This document shows, in pieces, positions 35,270 to 44,135 of a stretch of DNA of 64,000 nucleotides. A program made the position numbers and the translations under genes. Each line of letters begins with the position of its first letter. Positions within the stretch are counted from its first letter, which is position 1. The stretch is taken from the NCBI GenBank assembly GCA_947494825.1, contig CANLWN010000001.1, positions 620,001-684,000 of the forward strand, in the 5' to 3' direction. This stretch comes from an uncultured Flavobacteriaceae bacterium. GTDB taxonomy: Bacteria; Bacteroidota; Bacteroidia; Flavobacteriales; Flavobacteriaceae. Under the pieces are notes generated by a model. The model had not been told where the DNA came from. It was given only the letters and a program-made list of their open reading frames with translations, and did no database searches.

Positions 35270-36466
35270 ATGAAGTTATCTATAGTTGTAATCTATTTGC
35301 TTGTTCCCTTTTTGGCGGCATCCCAAAAAAGCGATGCGGTAATCCAGTTTGGGGAAAGCATAAAGTTCTATTCGGAGATCCTCGATGAGGATAGGGAGGT
35401 CTGGGTTTATCTTCCCCCGAATTACAATGATACCTACCACCAACCGCAAGGTTATCCCGTGCTATATGTTCTTGATGGGGACGCCCATTTTCAGTCGGTC
35501 AGCGGTATGGTACAAATATTGGGTGCCGGGGTAAACGGCACATATGTCATTCCTGAAATGATTGTTGTGGCTGTTCTTAACACAAGCCGGGAAAGGGACA
35601 TGGCCCCGCGCATGGACCGTACAGAAAATTCAAACGAATCAGGACGAAAGGACCTTGCCCCTTCTACGCCTTTTTTAAAATTTATCGGGGAAGAACTAAT
35701 TCCACAAATTAATACTAGGTACCGTACTACGGAATTTCGTACGTTGATCGGCCAATCTTTAGGCGGACTTACCGTTATCAACGCCTTGTTATCAATCCCC
35801 AATACCTTTAATTCTTATGTAGTTATAGAACCCAGTCTATGGTGGAAAGACAAGGTTTTATTGAATTATGCAAAAACCTATTTTGCCCATACCGATCTCG
35901 CTGGAAAATATTTGTTCCTTGCGCAGGCCAATACGCTTAATCCGAAAGATTCCGTAAACCTACATCACCAGTCCATAAAGGAGTTTTTGACCATTTTGGA
36001 AACAAGGAATAGGTCAAAGTTGAAATGGAAGTACAACTATTACGAAAACGACACCCACGGTTCCGTAGCCCTTGCTGCCGAATACGATGCGCTTCGATTT
36101 ATTTTCAAGGGCTACCATGCCCGATACGAAACCATTCACGGTCCAAAGGATCTTGGGCATCACTACGACTTGTACTCGGATGAATTAAAGATGACGTTTG
36201 TTGCCCCCGAGCGGGTGATTCAACGGTTTGGAAACCTGGCAAGTCACTATGGGAAACATACGCTCGCCAAGGGGTACTATCAAATGAATATGAAGCGCTA
36301 TCCAAGAAGCGCCAGTGTGCATTTTGATTTGGGGAATTTACTGCTCAAGGAAGGTAAAAAGACGGAAGCGTTGCAATTGTTCCAAAAGGCCTTGCAATTG
36401 GATGCGGGCAACCAATTTTTGCGTTCAAAAGTGGTTAGCTTGGAGGAAAGTTTAAAGGAAAAATAG
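35270..36466 (+). CDS. Enterochelin-esterase-type alpha/beta hydrolase with C-terminal TPR
   Basis: The 398-residue protein has a signal peptide (IVVIYLLVPFLAAS). It has a putative esterase domain with EVWVYLPPNYNDTYHQ, PVLYVLDGDAHFQ, and the nucleophile elbow GQSLGGLTV, followed by a histidine in NDTHGSVAL. The last 60 residues form a TPR unit (VHFDLGNLLLKEGKKTEALQLFQKALQLD). Substrates in the family include siderophores and acetylated sugars; here the target is open. An imperfect hairpin, ATTCCTACC with GGTAGGGAAT, lies at 35205-35234 in the leader. Confidence 0.85.
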   Translation: MKLSIVVIYLLVPFLAASQKSDAVIQFGESIKFYSEILDEDREVWVYLPPNYNDTYHQPQGYPVLYVLDGDAHFQSVSGMVQILGAGVNGTYVIPEMIVVAVLNTSRERDMAPRMDRTENSNESGRKDLAPSTPFLKFIGEELIPQINTRYRTTEFRTLIGQSLGGLTVINALLSIPNTFNSYVVIEPSLWWKDKVLLNYAKTYFAHTDLAGKYLFLAQANTLNPKDSVNLHHQSIKEFLTILETRNRSKLKWKYNYYENDTHGSVALAAEYDALRFIFKGYHARYETIHGPKDLGHHYDLYSDELKMTFVAPERVIQRFGNLASHYGKHTLAKGYYQMNMKRYPRSASVHFDLGNLLLKEGKKTEALQLFQKALQLDAGNQFLRSKVVSLEESLKEK

Positions 36467-36527
36467 CGGCACTGTAACAACAGGGGTTTGCCACGCATTG
36501 ACAATCCCACATGGCGTTATTATAGAA

Positions 36528-36562
36528 GAAATCCCCGGAGTTTTCCGGGGATTTCTTTATTC
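36528..36562 (+). terminator. Rho-independent terminator after the esterase gene
   Basis: GAAATCCCCGGA and TCCGGGGATTTC form a perfect 12-base stem around a GTTT loop (36528-36555), followed by TTTATTCCTTT. It lies about 60 bases after the stop codon. Confidence 0.9.
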
Positions 36563-36826
36563 CTTTGTAAACCGTCTTCCCTAGCAAGGCAGTTCGCGCA
36601 GGATTGTGGTAAAAATAATGGGGGAACTTTTATTAGTCGGGGGTAAGATAGCCAGGAACCCCGAATACCCATTACAGAAAAACCATAGAAAAATTAAGGT
36701 TTTTGTTTCTGTTTTCCAGCCTACTTTTTGAATATCCGGATACTCCAATAACCTTCGATCCATCTTCACAAAACCTCCCGTTTTTAAGGCATTACAAAAA
36801 GAAAATTGTATCTTATAAGTTCAATT

Positions 36827-36870
36827 CCCCCTTGCGGGCTAATTCGTTAGCCCATCAAGAGGGGTTTTTT
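36827..36870 (+). terminator. Terminator-like hairpin with UUCG loop before the phospholipase-like gene
   Basis: GGGCTAA and TTAGCCC (36836-36842 and 36847-36853) pair around a TTCG loop. Below them CTTG/CAAG and CCCC/GGGG extend the stem with small bulges. Six T residues follow (36865-36870). The ATG of the next gene is at 36887, only 16 bases later. It could end a short upstream transcript or act as a leader attenuator. No gene is visible at 36563-36826. Confidence 0.8.
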
Positions 36871-36886
36871 GTTAATACAAACCATT

Positions 36887-37744
36887 ATGAGAAATAATTT
36901 TCCAAATGCCGTCTATCACCTTAGCGATCTTACCCCTGAACAGTTTTTAGAGCGGGGATTCCCGAATAAAGTGGTCAAAGACACCTTTGCAGCGATCAAT
37001 GCCCTGGTAGATCACCGTATAGATCCCGATAAAAGATTAAAATCCTTCCAAACCCTGGATAAGACCTTGAGCGGGAAAAATGGCATATACCGAATGCCGA
37101 TCGTCTATACGATTGCCTGTTCGGCAGATATGCGCAAGCAAGAAGTGAATGGTTGCGGTCCTTCTTGGTTACCTCCCCTCCCCTCCGGACCCTGGGACGA
37201 ATGCTGTTTTGCCCATGACCGCTGCTACAATGCGGGAGGAGGTCATTTAGACCGGTTAAAATGCGATCTGGAACTTTATATCTGCCTTAAAAATGCCGGT
37301 TTGGACATCATTGCCGAGGTCTTTGGCGTCCTTGTAGTTCTATTCGGTTGGTTTACGTTCGACTGGGGAGGCGATGACGATGAAACCGGAACCACCCCTA
37401 CCCCTGAACCACCACCGTGCTCCGGAAATTGTCGGGGTATCGAATATCGGGTCACCAACTTAAGAAATTTCCAAACCGTAGGCCGAAGACCAAGCCAGGT
37501 GCTGTTAAATTTTGTTTCCAATAGCGGCAAGGCGGATTTGGAGGCAGAAGCAGAACGCATTGGTACCATAGATTATACAGAAAGGTGTTCCCAGGGATGT
37601 CGTTGCAGATGGACTTTAGCGGGGCCCTGGGACGGAAAGCCCACGGCTTTGATGGTTCCTGGCAACGACCCAAATCGTCATGTGAACTTCTATTGCGATG
37701 CTACCATGTGGAAACGGGAACTGAGCGGGGAATGTGTGCGATAG
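36887..37744 (+). CDS. Phospholipase A2-like protein with Cys-rich tail
   Basis: The 285-residue protein contains the PLA2 active-site loop CC-F-A-H-D-R-C at residues 106-113, with His110 and Asp111 as the expected catalytic pair, preceded by CGPSWLP and followed by a second helix with cysteines (LKCDLELYICLK). Hydrophobic residues at about 139-158 may be a membrane segment. The C-terminal 115 residues carry pairs of cysteines (CSGNCR, CSQGCRCR). There is no clear N-terminal signal, so how it is exported, or whether it acts inside the cell, is open. I chose the ATG at 36887. Conserved catalytic residues suggest hydrolysis of the sn-2 acyl bond of phospholipids; this is inference. Confidence 0.8.
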   Translation: MRNNFPNAVYHLSDLTPEQFLERGFPNKVVKDTFAAINALVDHRIDPDKRLKSFQTLDKTLSGKNGIYRMPIVYTIACSADMRKQEVNGCGPSWLPPLPSGPWDECCFAHDRCYNAGGGHLDRLKCDLELYICLKNAGLDIIAEVFGVLVVLFGWFTFDWGGDDDETGTTPTPEPPPCSGNCRGIEYRVTNLRNFQTVGRRPSQVLLNFVSNSGKADLEAEAERIGTIDYTERCSQGCRCRWTLAGPWDGKPTALMVPGNDPNRHVNFYCDATMWKRELSGECVR

Positions 37745-37767
37745 ATAGCTCTTATGCCCTTCCCTGG

Positions 37768-39018
37768 TCACTTGATGAGCGCGCTCAGGTGGTCTCTTTT
37801 TTTGAGTAGGTGTTCTTTTTCCAGTTCATTGGTGACCCTAAGGATTGTCTTATCCAAATAGGATACGGCCTCTGGTATGTTTTTCACTTTGGTGTAGTAC
37901 TCGGCAAAACATCCGTAATAGAGATAGGCCCTTTGTCCCAGTTCTTTGATGCGAACACGTTCCAGATTGGCACGGGCCGCTTCATATTCGCCTAGCTGAA
38001 GCTGTACCATGGCCATGTTTACCAATGAGCCTTCCGAAAACTGCAATTCGTTCAATCGTTGATAGTAGGTAAGAATCTTGTGCCAATTGGTCTTCTCAAA
38101 GGAGGGAGATCTAACGTGTTCCGCCGCAATGGCAGCCTCAAAATGGTAGGGTGAAAACTCCTCTGTTTCTATGGCTTTGTTCATGGCATCATTACCCAGT
38201 ACAATGAGTGGAAATAGCCATTTGCTCCTGTCCTGATGACGTAGGTCGATAATTTCGTTGTTCGCGCTTATTTTGCTCTCCAAACGCGCCGCATGGAAAC
38301 ACATTAGGGCGAACAGCGCATACAGTTCTCCCGATCTAAGCTTTTCTTTTTTTAGCATCAATTTGCAGAGTCTAATGGCCTCGCCGCACAAATCCTGTCG
38401 TACCAGAATCTTTTTATTGTTGGAGTGAAAACCCTCGTTAAAGGTCAGGTAAATGACCTCCATTACCCTAGCCATACGTTTGGGTAGTTCGTGGGCATCG
38501 GGAAAGTTAAAGCTAATGGATTTCTTGACAATTTTTTTTCTCGCCCTGCTCAGTCGTTTGCTAACCGTATCCTCATTGATGAGCAAGGCCGAAGCGATCT
38601 CCCGGGTACTGAATCCAGATATTGTTTTTAGCGCAAAGGCGATTTGTTCCTTGGAATCGAGGTTTGGATGGCAGGCCACAAAGATCATTCTAAGTTGACT
38701 GTCCTCTATTTCATGGTCCAAAAACATTTCGTTGAGTTGGCTCACAGCAGGACCGCTTGCCACCCGTTCGATCCTTTTTTGTGTCGCTTTGCTTTGGCGC
38801 AAAAGATCAATGGCCCTGTTTTTGGCCGCCCGGGTAAGCCAGGCCTCGGGATTTTCGGGAAATTGGTTCCTCCATTTAAGGATGGCCTGTGCAAAGGTAT
38901 CCTGAATGGCATCTTCAATAATCTCCAGGTTGGAAAGGCCAAAAATACGGGTTAAAATAGAGACCATCTTCCCATAGTGATGTCTGAAAAGATGGTCTAC
39001 GACTTTTGGGTTCATCAT
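37768..39018 (-). CDS. ECF sigma factor with TPR tail, SigI/ECF42-like
   Basis: The 416-residue protein has an ECF core: region 2 (LEIIEDAIQDTFAQAILKWR, NPEAWLTRAAKNRAIDLLRQ) and region 4 (STREIASALLINEDTVSKRLSRARKKI). It is followed by a helical tail of about 200 residues rich in TPR-like pairs. This architecture, usually paired with a YciI/DGPF protein, marks the ECF42 group. No anti-sigma factor is beside it; the tail takes over control in the group. It overlaps the YciI gene by 4 bases (ATGA). Confidence 0.9.
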   Translation of the reverse strand: MMNPKVVDHLFRHHYGKMVSILTRIFGLSNLEIIEDAIQDTFAQAILKWRNQFPENPEAWLTRAAKNRAIDLLRQSKATQKRIERVASGPAVSQLNEMFLDHEIEDSQLRMIFVACHPNLDSKEQIAFALKTISGFSTREIASALLINEDTVSKRLSRARKKIVKKSISFNFPDAHELPKRMARVMEVIYLTFNEGFHSNNKKILVRQDLCGEAIRLCKLMLKKEKLRSGELYALFALMCFHAARLESKISANNEIIDLRHQDRSKWLFPLIVLGNDAMNKAIETEEFSPYHFEAAIAAEHVRSPSFEKTNWHKILTYYQRLNELQFSEGSLVNMAMVQLQLGEYEAARANLERVRIKELGQRAYLYYGCFAEYYTKVKNIPEAVSYLDKTILRVTNELEKEHLLKKRDHLSALIK

Positions 39019-39362
39019 TGATCAAATACCATAACCTCACGAATCTCTACCGTACCCCCCAAATCATAATCTGGATAATCCTCGGCAACTTTCACTACCT
39101 CATCCGCGTTCTCCGCTGTTATTATATAATAGCCCCCCACTAATTCCTTCCCTTCAACAAAAGGGCCGTCCGAGACGGTCCTATCCGGTCCGGAAACACG
39201 TTTGGCCGTAGGTATCAGGGCATTGCCGCCCTTTAGAATTCCGGCGGCTTCCATTTTATTGTTCCAGGCCCACCATTTGCCCATTCTTCCCTGCAGTTCC
39301 TCCGGTGATAGACCCAACTCCTCATAGTCGGCCCCGATGAAAATCATCATAAAATCTTTCAT
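39015..39362 (-). CDS. YciI-family protein with DGPF motif
   Basis: The 115-residue protein is a ferredoxin-like YciI module. It has the diagnostic DGPF in VSDGPFVEGKELVGGYYII and conserved KWWAWNNKM. Such proteins form a pair with ECF42 sigma factors and may feed a metabolic signal to them, though the ligand is unknown. The 4-base overlap with the sigma gene supports joint expression. Confidence 0.9.
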   Translation of the reverse strand: MKDFMMIFIGADYEELGLSPEELQGRMGKWWAWNNKMEAAGILKGGNALIPTAKRVSGPDRTVSDGPFVEGKELVGGYYIITAENADEVVKVAEDYPDYDLGGTVEIREVMVFDQ

Positions 39363-39705
39363 TTTAAATCTGTTTTATACGTTAATAAATACATTCAAAC
39401 CTATAACGAAGCTGCGGATCAAATTGGGGACATATATTTGAACCATTCTTTTTGTTTTGGTTCCATTTCCCCTGCTTTTATTGAATTACAAGGTAATGAA
39501 ATTCACGGGCAAAAACCTGGTGCCCCTTGCAATTAATCTGCAGGCACACAAGACAGACCTCCGTATGCTTCAAAGTGGGACCGTCCTTGCCTAATTTTAT
39601 GTAAACTTGCCTTTCTACAACAGGTTTGGTAGGTTTTGCAACAAAACTGGGGTCAGTTTCACGCAACTGCCAAGTTTTACGTTTCTATACGTAAAACCAA
39701 GCCAA
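39363..39705. other. Spacer with perfect inverted repeat at its end
   Basis: The spacer between the divergent YciI and beta-barrel genes has no gene I can support; a minus-strand frame (39478-39666) begins only with TTG and has no recognised family. GTTTTACGT (39674-39682) and ACGTAAAAC (39689-39697) make a perfect 9-base inverted repeat with a 6-base loop, just before the barrel gene's ATG at 39706. It may be an operator or a leader hairpin. Confidence 0.5.
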
Positions 39706-40212
39706 ATGAAACATATTTTTTTTGTATTCTTCCTGTCCGTAATGGGATTGGGAATGCACGCCCAACAAGGATTCAAGGTTGGGATACAAGGGGGTCTGCC
39801 CTTTAATGATTTTAACGACGAGGTAGGTGTTGTAGTTGGTGCCGATGTAGGATATATGTGGGCGTTGGGGGAAGTGGTAGACCTGGGTGTGAGCGCAGGA
39901 TACATTCACGGATTTGCCGAGACCTTTCAGACCGGGACGGTGCTTACCGGCCTATCTGACGTCCAATTTGTACCTCTGGCCGCTTCCCTGCGTATATGGC
40001 CTTCGGATTCGTTCTCTTTTGGAATTGACGGGGGGCAAGCCTTGGGCATTAATGATGGAAACGATGGAGGCCTTTATTATCGCCCACTCATCGGATTCCT
40101 TTTAGGCGCCAAAACCGAACTGAATTTTTCCTATACCACGATAGACCTGGACGACCGGTCCTGGACAACCGTTACCCTGGGCATACTATATACCTTTACC
40201 CCTAAGAGATAG
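39706..40212 (+). CDS. Small outer-membrane beta-barrel protein
   Basis: The 168-residue product begins with a signal peptide (IFFVFFLSVMGLGMHAQQ). It then alternates polar and nonpolar residues in strands that face lipid (GFKVGIQGGLPFND, ADVGYMWALGEVVDLGVSAGYIHGF, LNFSYTTIDLDDRSWTTVTLGILYTF), ending near an aromatic residue, as in eight-stranded outer-membrane porin-like barrels. I chose the ATG at 39706 because the signal starts there. A role in adhesion or transport is possible but not shown. Confidence 0.82.
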   Translation: MKHIFFVFFLSVMGLGMHAQQGFKVGIQGGLPFNDFNDEVGVVVGADVGYMWALGEVVDLGVSAGYIHGFAETFQTGTVLTGLSDVQFVPLAASLRIWPSDSFSFGIDGGQALGINDGNDGGLYYRPLIGFLLGAKTELNFSYTTIDLDDRSWTTVTLGILYTFTPKR

Positions 40213-40246
40213 CCGATGGTAGGGTCCAAACCTTTCCGTGCTGCGG

Positions 40247-41275
40247 CTAAGGCTGTAATTTCTTGGTGGAATCCCTGACAATCAAACTGGTCTTGACAAT
40301 TTTCGTCTCATAAGGTCTTTCCGGATTCTTGTTCTCTATACGGTTTATCAGCACTTTGGATGCCATCTCCCCTATATAGGTACCGTGCTGACTTACCATA
40401 GTGAGTGCCGGGCTAACATAGCGGGAAAGTTCCCCATTGGTAAAACCTATGATGGCGATATCCTCTGGTACGCGATACCCCCTGGACTTGACAATGTTCA
40501 TGACCTTGACGGCCGTAATTTCGTCAAGTGCCATTATACCTTCAATTTTTTTGTAATTCAACAGAAAGGACATGGTCAGTTCCAGGTCCTCCTTGGAATC
40601 TGTCGGAACAATCAGTTTTTCATCAAAGGCAATGCCGTATTCTTCCAGGGCCTTCTTATATCCCTCAACGCGTAATCTGCTGATGATGGAATCATCTATG
40701 GGTGTAACTATGGCAATGGTACGGCAGCCCGTATCCACAAAAAATTTAGTGGCCTTATAACCAGCCTCAAAGTCATCAACGATAACCTTGTCGCATTCCA
40801 CAAGATCGGTTACCCGATCGAACATGACCAAGGGAATCTGATTTTCCGAGAGTTCCTTCAGATGTTCTGCATGGACATCCAATTCTGATTCTTCGGCCGC
40901 CGAGGAAATGATAATACCGTCCACGGATCCTGCGCTCAAAAAATCCAGGTTCCCGGTTTCTTTCTCCAGGGATTCGTTGGTGATACAGGTTATGATATTG
41001 TATCCCCTTGCATCCGCTATTTTCTCTATCCCGTACAGTACCTGCACAAAAAAGTAGTTTAAAATATTCGGAATAACCACGCCTATGGTCTTGGTATTTC
41101 GGTTTACTAGATTAAGCGCCACCTTGTTGGGCCTGTAGTGGTTTTCCAAAGCAAATTTCTGGATCTTGGCCTTGAGGCTCCTACTTATTTCATGACTATC
41201 ATGAATGGCCTTGGATACCGTGGATACGGAAACCTTGAAGTGGGCGGCTATTTCTTTTAGGGTGAGTTTGGACAT
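40247..41275 (-). CDS. LacI-family transcriptional regulator
   Basis: The 342-residue regulator has the N-terminal LacI helix-turn-helix and hinge (LTLKEIAAHFKVSVSTVSKAIHDSHEISRSLKAKI, RPNKVALNLVNRNT) and a periplasmic-binding-protein-like sensor domain (TIGVVIPNILNYFFVQVLYGIEKIA ... IIGFTNGELSRYVSPALTMV). It is the last gene of the glycan locus, 11 bases after the oxidoreductase gene, so it is made with the genes it probably controls. A sugar or sugar phosphate should be the ligand. A candidate operator lies upstream of susC at 59377. Confidence 0.92.
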   Translation of the reverse strand: MSKLTLKEIAAHFKVSVSTVSKAIHDSHEISRSLKAKIQKFALENHYRPNKVALNLVNRNTKTIGVVIPNILNYFFVQVLYGIEKIADARGYNIITCITNESLEKETGNLDFLSAGSVDGIIISSAAEESELDVHAEHLKELSENQIPLVMFDRVTDLVECDKVIVDDFEAGYKATKFFVDTGCRTIAIVTPIDDSIISRLRVEGYKKALEEYGIAFDEKLIVPTDSKEDLELTMSFLLNYKKIEGIMALDEITAVKVMNIVKSRGYRVPEDIAIIGFTNGELSRYVSPALTMVSQHGTYIGEMASKVLINRIENKNPERPYETKIVKTSLIVRDSTKKLQP

Positions 41276-41286
41276 GGCATCGGGCG

Positions 41287-42270
41287 TTAGCGTTTAAATG
41301 GAAAATGAATACCGGCCTTCTCACGCACCGCATCAACAATCGTTATTAGTTCCAGTGAATTTTTATGGCTCCAAAAATCACTTTCCTGTTTCCTATTTTC
41401 CACACATTGGTTTACCTCCATAATTTCATGGGAAAAGCCTTTTCCAAGCGTAGGTAGCTCATATTTCTTTTTTTTACCGTGCCTTACCAACGTAAAACCT
41501 TGTGTCTCATGCCAAATGGGATGAATGAACAACTCCCCTTCTTCCCCACAGATTTTGGCTTTCATATCCGTATTGTTGGCAAAGCCACTGTATAGCAAGG
41601 CTTGGGCCTCCCCATAATCGAAAATCATGGAGGTCTGTATTTCGGCCCCGGTATGGAAAAACTTCGACTTTGCCATAATCTCCCTGGGTTTCCCCAATAA
41701 AAGATAAGACAAAAAAATTGGGTAAACGCCCATATCGAGCAGGGAACCTCCAGCCAAAGCGATATTGAGGGATCTGGCGTTGGGGTCGTCATCCAGTTTA
41801 TAGAAGGTAAATTCAGCGTTGATATATCTTACTTTTCCAAGAGCCCCTGCTGCTACTAATTCCTTTACCTTGGCAATGGACGGATTGAACCTGCTCCAAA
41901 AAGCCTCCATAAAAAACACCTTGTTTCGTTTGGATGCCCTTATCATTTCCTTGGCTTCCTTGGCAGTTATGGCTATAGGTTTTTCACATAGCACGTGCTT
42001 TTTTTGGTCCATTGCCGCTATACTTACCGCAGCATGCGTATGGTGGAAGGTCGCCACATAGACCACATCTACCTCCCCGTCCTTAAAAAGTGCATCATAA
42101 CTATCATAGTGATTGGGGACGCCGTACTGTGCTGCAAATACCTTGGCACGCTCCCGATCCGTGGAAGCTACAGCCACCAGTTCCGCCCGCTGTACGAGCG
42201 TCAAATCATCGGCAAAAAGTTTGGCTATGCGTCCTAGGCCAACAATCCCCCATTTTATTTTTTTTGCCAT
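41287..42270 (-). CDS. Gfo/Idh/MocA-family oxidoreductase
   Basis: The 327-residue protein begins with a Rossmann NAD(P)-binding motif (WGIVGLGRIAKLFADDL) and contains the family's catalytic lysine in CEKPIA. The C-terminal half has the usual beta sheet for substrate binding (GGSLLDMGVYPIFLSYLLLG). It belongs to the group of sugar dehydrogenases close to xylose/glucose-fructose oxidoreductases. It lies between the PhyH-type dioxygenase and LacI genes with spacings of 9 and 11 bases, so it is part of the locus operon; an unknown sugar is its likely substrate. Confidence 0.88.
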   Translation of the reverse strand: MAKKIKWGIVGLGRIAKLFADDLTLVQRAELVAVASTDRERAKVFAAQYGVPNHYDSYDALFKDGEVDVVYVATFHHTHAAVSIAAMDQKKHVLCEKPIAITAKEAKEMIRASKRNKVFFMEAFWSRFNPSIAKVKELVAAGALGKVRYINAEFTFYKLDDDPNARSLNIALAGGSLLDMGVYPIFLSYLLLGKPREIMAKSKFFHTGAEIQTSMIFDYGEAQALLYSGFANNTDMKAKICGEEGELFIHPIWHETQGFTLVRHGKKKKYELPTLGKGFSHEIMEVNQCVENRKQESDFWSHKNSLELITIVDAVREKAGIHFPFKR

Positions 42271-42279
42271 GCCTCCTTC

Positions 42280-42987
42280 TTATAAAACCCGTTCCTCAAT
42301 AACTTCTGAAGTTGAAAACCTATAGCGCATATTTCTGTATACACAGATGTCCGTAATATCCTCGGGCGTATCCATTGGCATGGCCCTGAAGTTGGAGGAA
42401 ACCCGATAGGCTGCTTTCACCGGCAGTACCCGATGCCAGCAATGGCCGTGCAGGAACACCACGGTTCCTTTCTTTGGCCGAAACACCTTTTGCCCCTTTA
42501 AATCGTCATGTGGATCGCCCGCAGGTAGTTCGCCCATGATATGGGCCCTGGGAAATATTACAATTTCACCCCCAGTATGTTCCGTAATATCGTGTGTATA
42601 GACCAGTCGGTTCAGATTAAATAGCTTGTTGTCTTCCGGAGGGCAGTCCTGATGCCAGGCCTGTCCCTTGCTTCCCTGTTTGGAATACATCATCATGCAG
42701 TACAGATTGTCCCAACCTTTACCCAGGATGGTTTCTGTGAGCCGATTAAACCTAAGGTCTTTGTCCACTCCATCAAAATAATGCTTGCCCTCCCTATACG
42801 GAAACCACGGCACTACCTCCACGGCAGACTTGCTGATAAACTCGTCGGTATGCTCCCAGTCAGGATCCTTTCCAAAATGCTCCAAAATCAACCGGTTATA
42901 GGTATCCATCAAGCTTTCGTCGAAGAAATTCTCCAAAACCAGGTAACCCTCTTCCCAAAACCGTTTTGCCAACTGTTGTGTGTTCAT
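42280..42987 (-). CDS. Phytanoyl-CoA dioxygenase (PhyH)-family protein
   Basis: The 235-residue protein is a Fe(II)/2-oxoglutarate oxygenase with HxD at about residues 112-114 (GQAWHQDCPPEDN) and a distal histidine in FLHGHCWHRVLP, the facial triad of the family. I chose the ATG at 42987 so that the gene lies 10 bases after the GH26-like gene; the earlier start at 43020 would overlap that gene. In a glycan locus it may hydroxylate a substituent of the sugar; this is inference. Confidence 0.85.
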   Translation of the reverse strand: MNTQQLAKRFWEEGYLVLENFFDESLMDTYNRLILEHFGKDPDWEHTDEFISKSAVEVVPWFPYREGKHYFDGVDKDLRFNRLTETILGKGWDNLYCMMMYSKQGSKGQAWHQDCPPEDNKLFNLNRLVYTHDITEHTGGEIVIFPRAHIMGELPAGDPHDDLKGQKVFRPKKGTVVFLHGHCWHRVLPVKAAYRVSSNFRAMPMDTPEDITDICVYRNMRYRFSTSEVIEERVL

Positions 42988-42997
42988 GAGATCTCGT

Positions 42998-44125
42998 TTA
43001 TTCGTTGTATAGCTTATCATATAGCCCCGGGGACGATTTTATAAACCTGGGTTGGGAGGTAATCTCCCGCCATCGCTTGGCGATGGTATCATTCAAATGC
43101 AAGCGCGCATCTATCCCTTTGAAGGTGGGGTTAGCTTTCCACATGGGGTGGGAATCCCAGTGACAGTTGATGTAATGCACAGCCTTTACCACGTCGGGGT
43201 TTTCATCTATGGCCTTAAAAAATGGCACAAACCACTTGTCCCATGCTTCCTGGGCCTGTACCGGATCGCCCAATTGCGTTTCCTTGGTGAGCCCATAGAG
43301 TTTTCCCCCATAGTCGGAAATCGTAGGGGTAGCCTCAGCGATAAACACCGGTTTTCCTTTTTTTCTGGCGAATTCGAACATTTCAATTTCCTTCCATCGA
43401 TTGAAGAAGGAAACCCCCAACCAATCTACATAATCGTCTCCGGGATACCATCCTTCCAAATGTTCTTGGCCTGAAATAAAACCTGTGGATTGCCAGACAT
43501 AGGCTGTGTTGGTCACGCCCATGGCCCGCAACCTATCTACCATACGCTTGTAGGCCTTTATCGTACTCTCCCGGTCATAGTGGTTCCAGGGATCGCCATC
43601 GAACTCATAGGCAATCCTCAGAAAAACCGGTCGCCTGCCCAAGGACAACAAAAATTTGCCCAGCATATCAATGTAGGCATCGTGGGTGCCATCGGCAACC
43701 TTTTCTTCATGGTTTACAAATTGAAGGCCGATGGCCAAGGCCATATCCTTAAAATCCTCGTCTTGCAATTGCAGGGTGGCATTGTAATCATTGTCTCCCC
43801 AATCATGGGTGTCGAACAGGCCATCCAATCCCTCCTGCACACGCCCAAAGGACTCTTCCCCTGGGTTGATGTTGGTGTAAGTGGTCCATCCAGCGGGCCT
43901 CTCAAAATGATCTAAATATCCATCATTGTACGCTTCCAGACCCCCAACGGCCTCCAACTCCTGCCCTACAAAGAGCAATACCTCACCGTCTTTCGGTTCA
44001 AACTTGGCCAAATTTTGTGCCAGGGGCATCCCCTCTACGGAAGCTTCCAGGGCATGCTGTCCCTCCTTTTTTTGTCCACAGGACAAGGCCAGCACCATGC
44101 TAGCTAAAATTGCTACTTTCTTCAT
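42998..44125 (-). CDS. GH26-like glycoside hydrolase, lipoprotein
   Basis: The 375-residue protein has a lipoprotein signal (SMVLALSCGQ) and a TIM barrel of clan A type with candidate acid/base Glu174 (LRIAYEFDGDPWNH) and nucleophile Glu264 (KPVFIAEATP), as in GH26 mannanases and beta-1,3-xylanases. I chose the ATG at 44125 by the signal. It follows the GH43 gene by 10 bases, and the locus encodes xylose metabolism, so a xylan substrate is more likely than mannan. The exact specificity cannot be read from sequence. Confidence 0.75.
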   Translation of the reverse strand: MKKVAILASMVLALSCGQKKEGQHALEASVEGMPLAQNLAKFEPKDGEVLLFVGQELEAVGGLEAYNDGYLDHFERPAGWTTYTNINPGEESFGRVQEGLDGLFDTHDWGDNDYNATLQLQDEDFKDMALAIGLQFVNHEEKVADGTHDAYIDMLGKFLLSLGRRPVFLRIAYEFDGDPWNHYDRESTIKAYKRMVDRLRAMGVTNTAYVWQSTGFISGQEHLEGWYPGDDYVDWLGVSFFNRWKEIEMFEFARKKGKPVFIAEATPTISDYGGKLYGLTKETQLGDPVQAQEAWDKWFVPFFKAIDENPDVVKAVHYINCHWDSHPMWKANPTFKGIDARLHLNDTIAKRWREITSQPRFIKSSPGLYDKLYNE

Positions 44126-44135
44126 AATCCAATTG

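Noticed and set aside
36815-36870. tRNA-like stem and TTCAATTCC sequence
   Set aside because: There is no acceptor stem, anticodon arm or CCA end; a terminator hairpin explains the fold.
39478-39666. 62-codon minus-strand frame before the YciI gene
   Set aside because: It starts only with TTG, has no internal methionine and no recognised family, so it is left out although codon use is not implausible.
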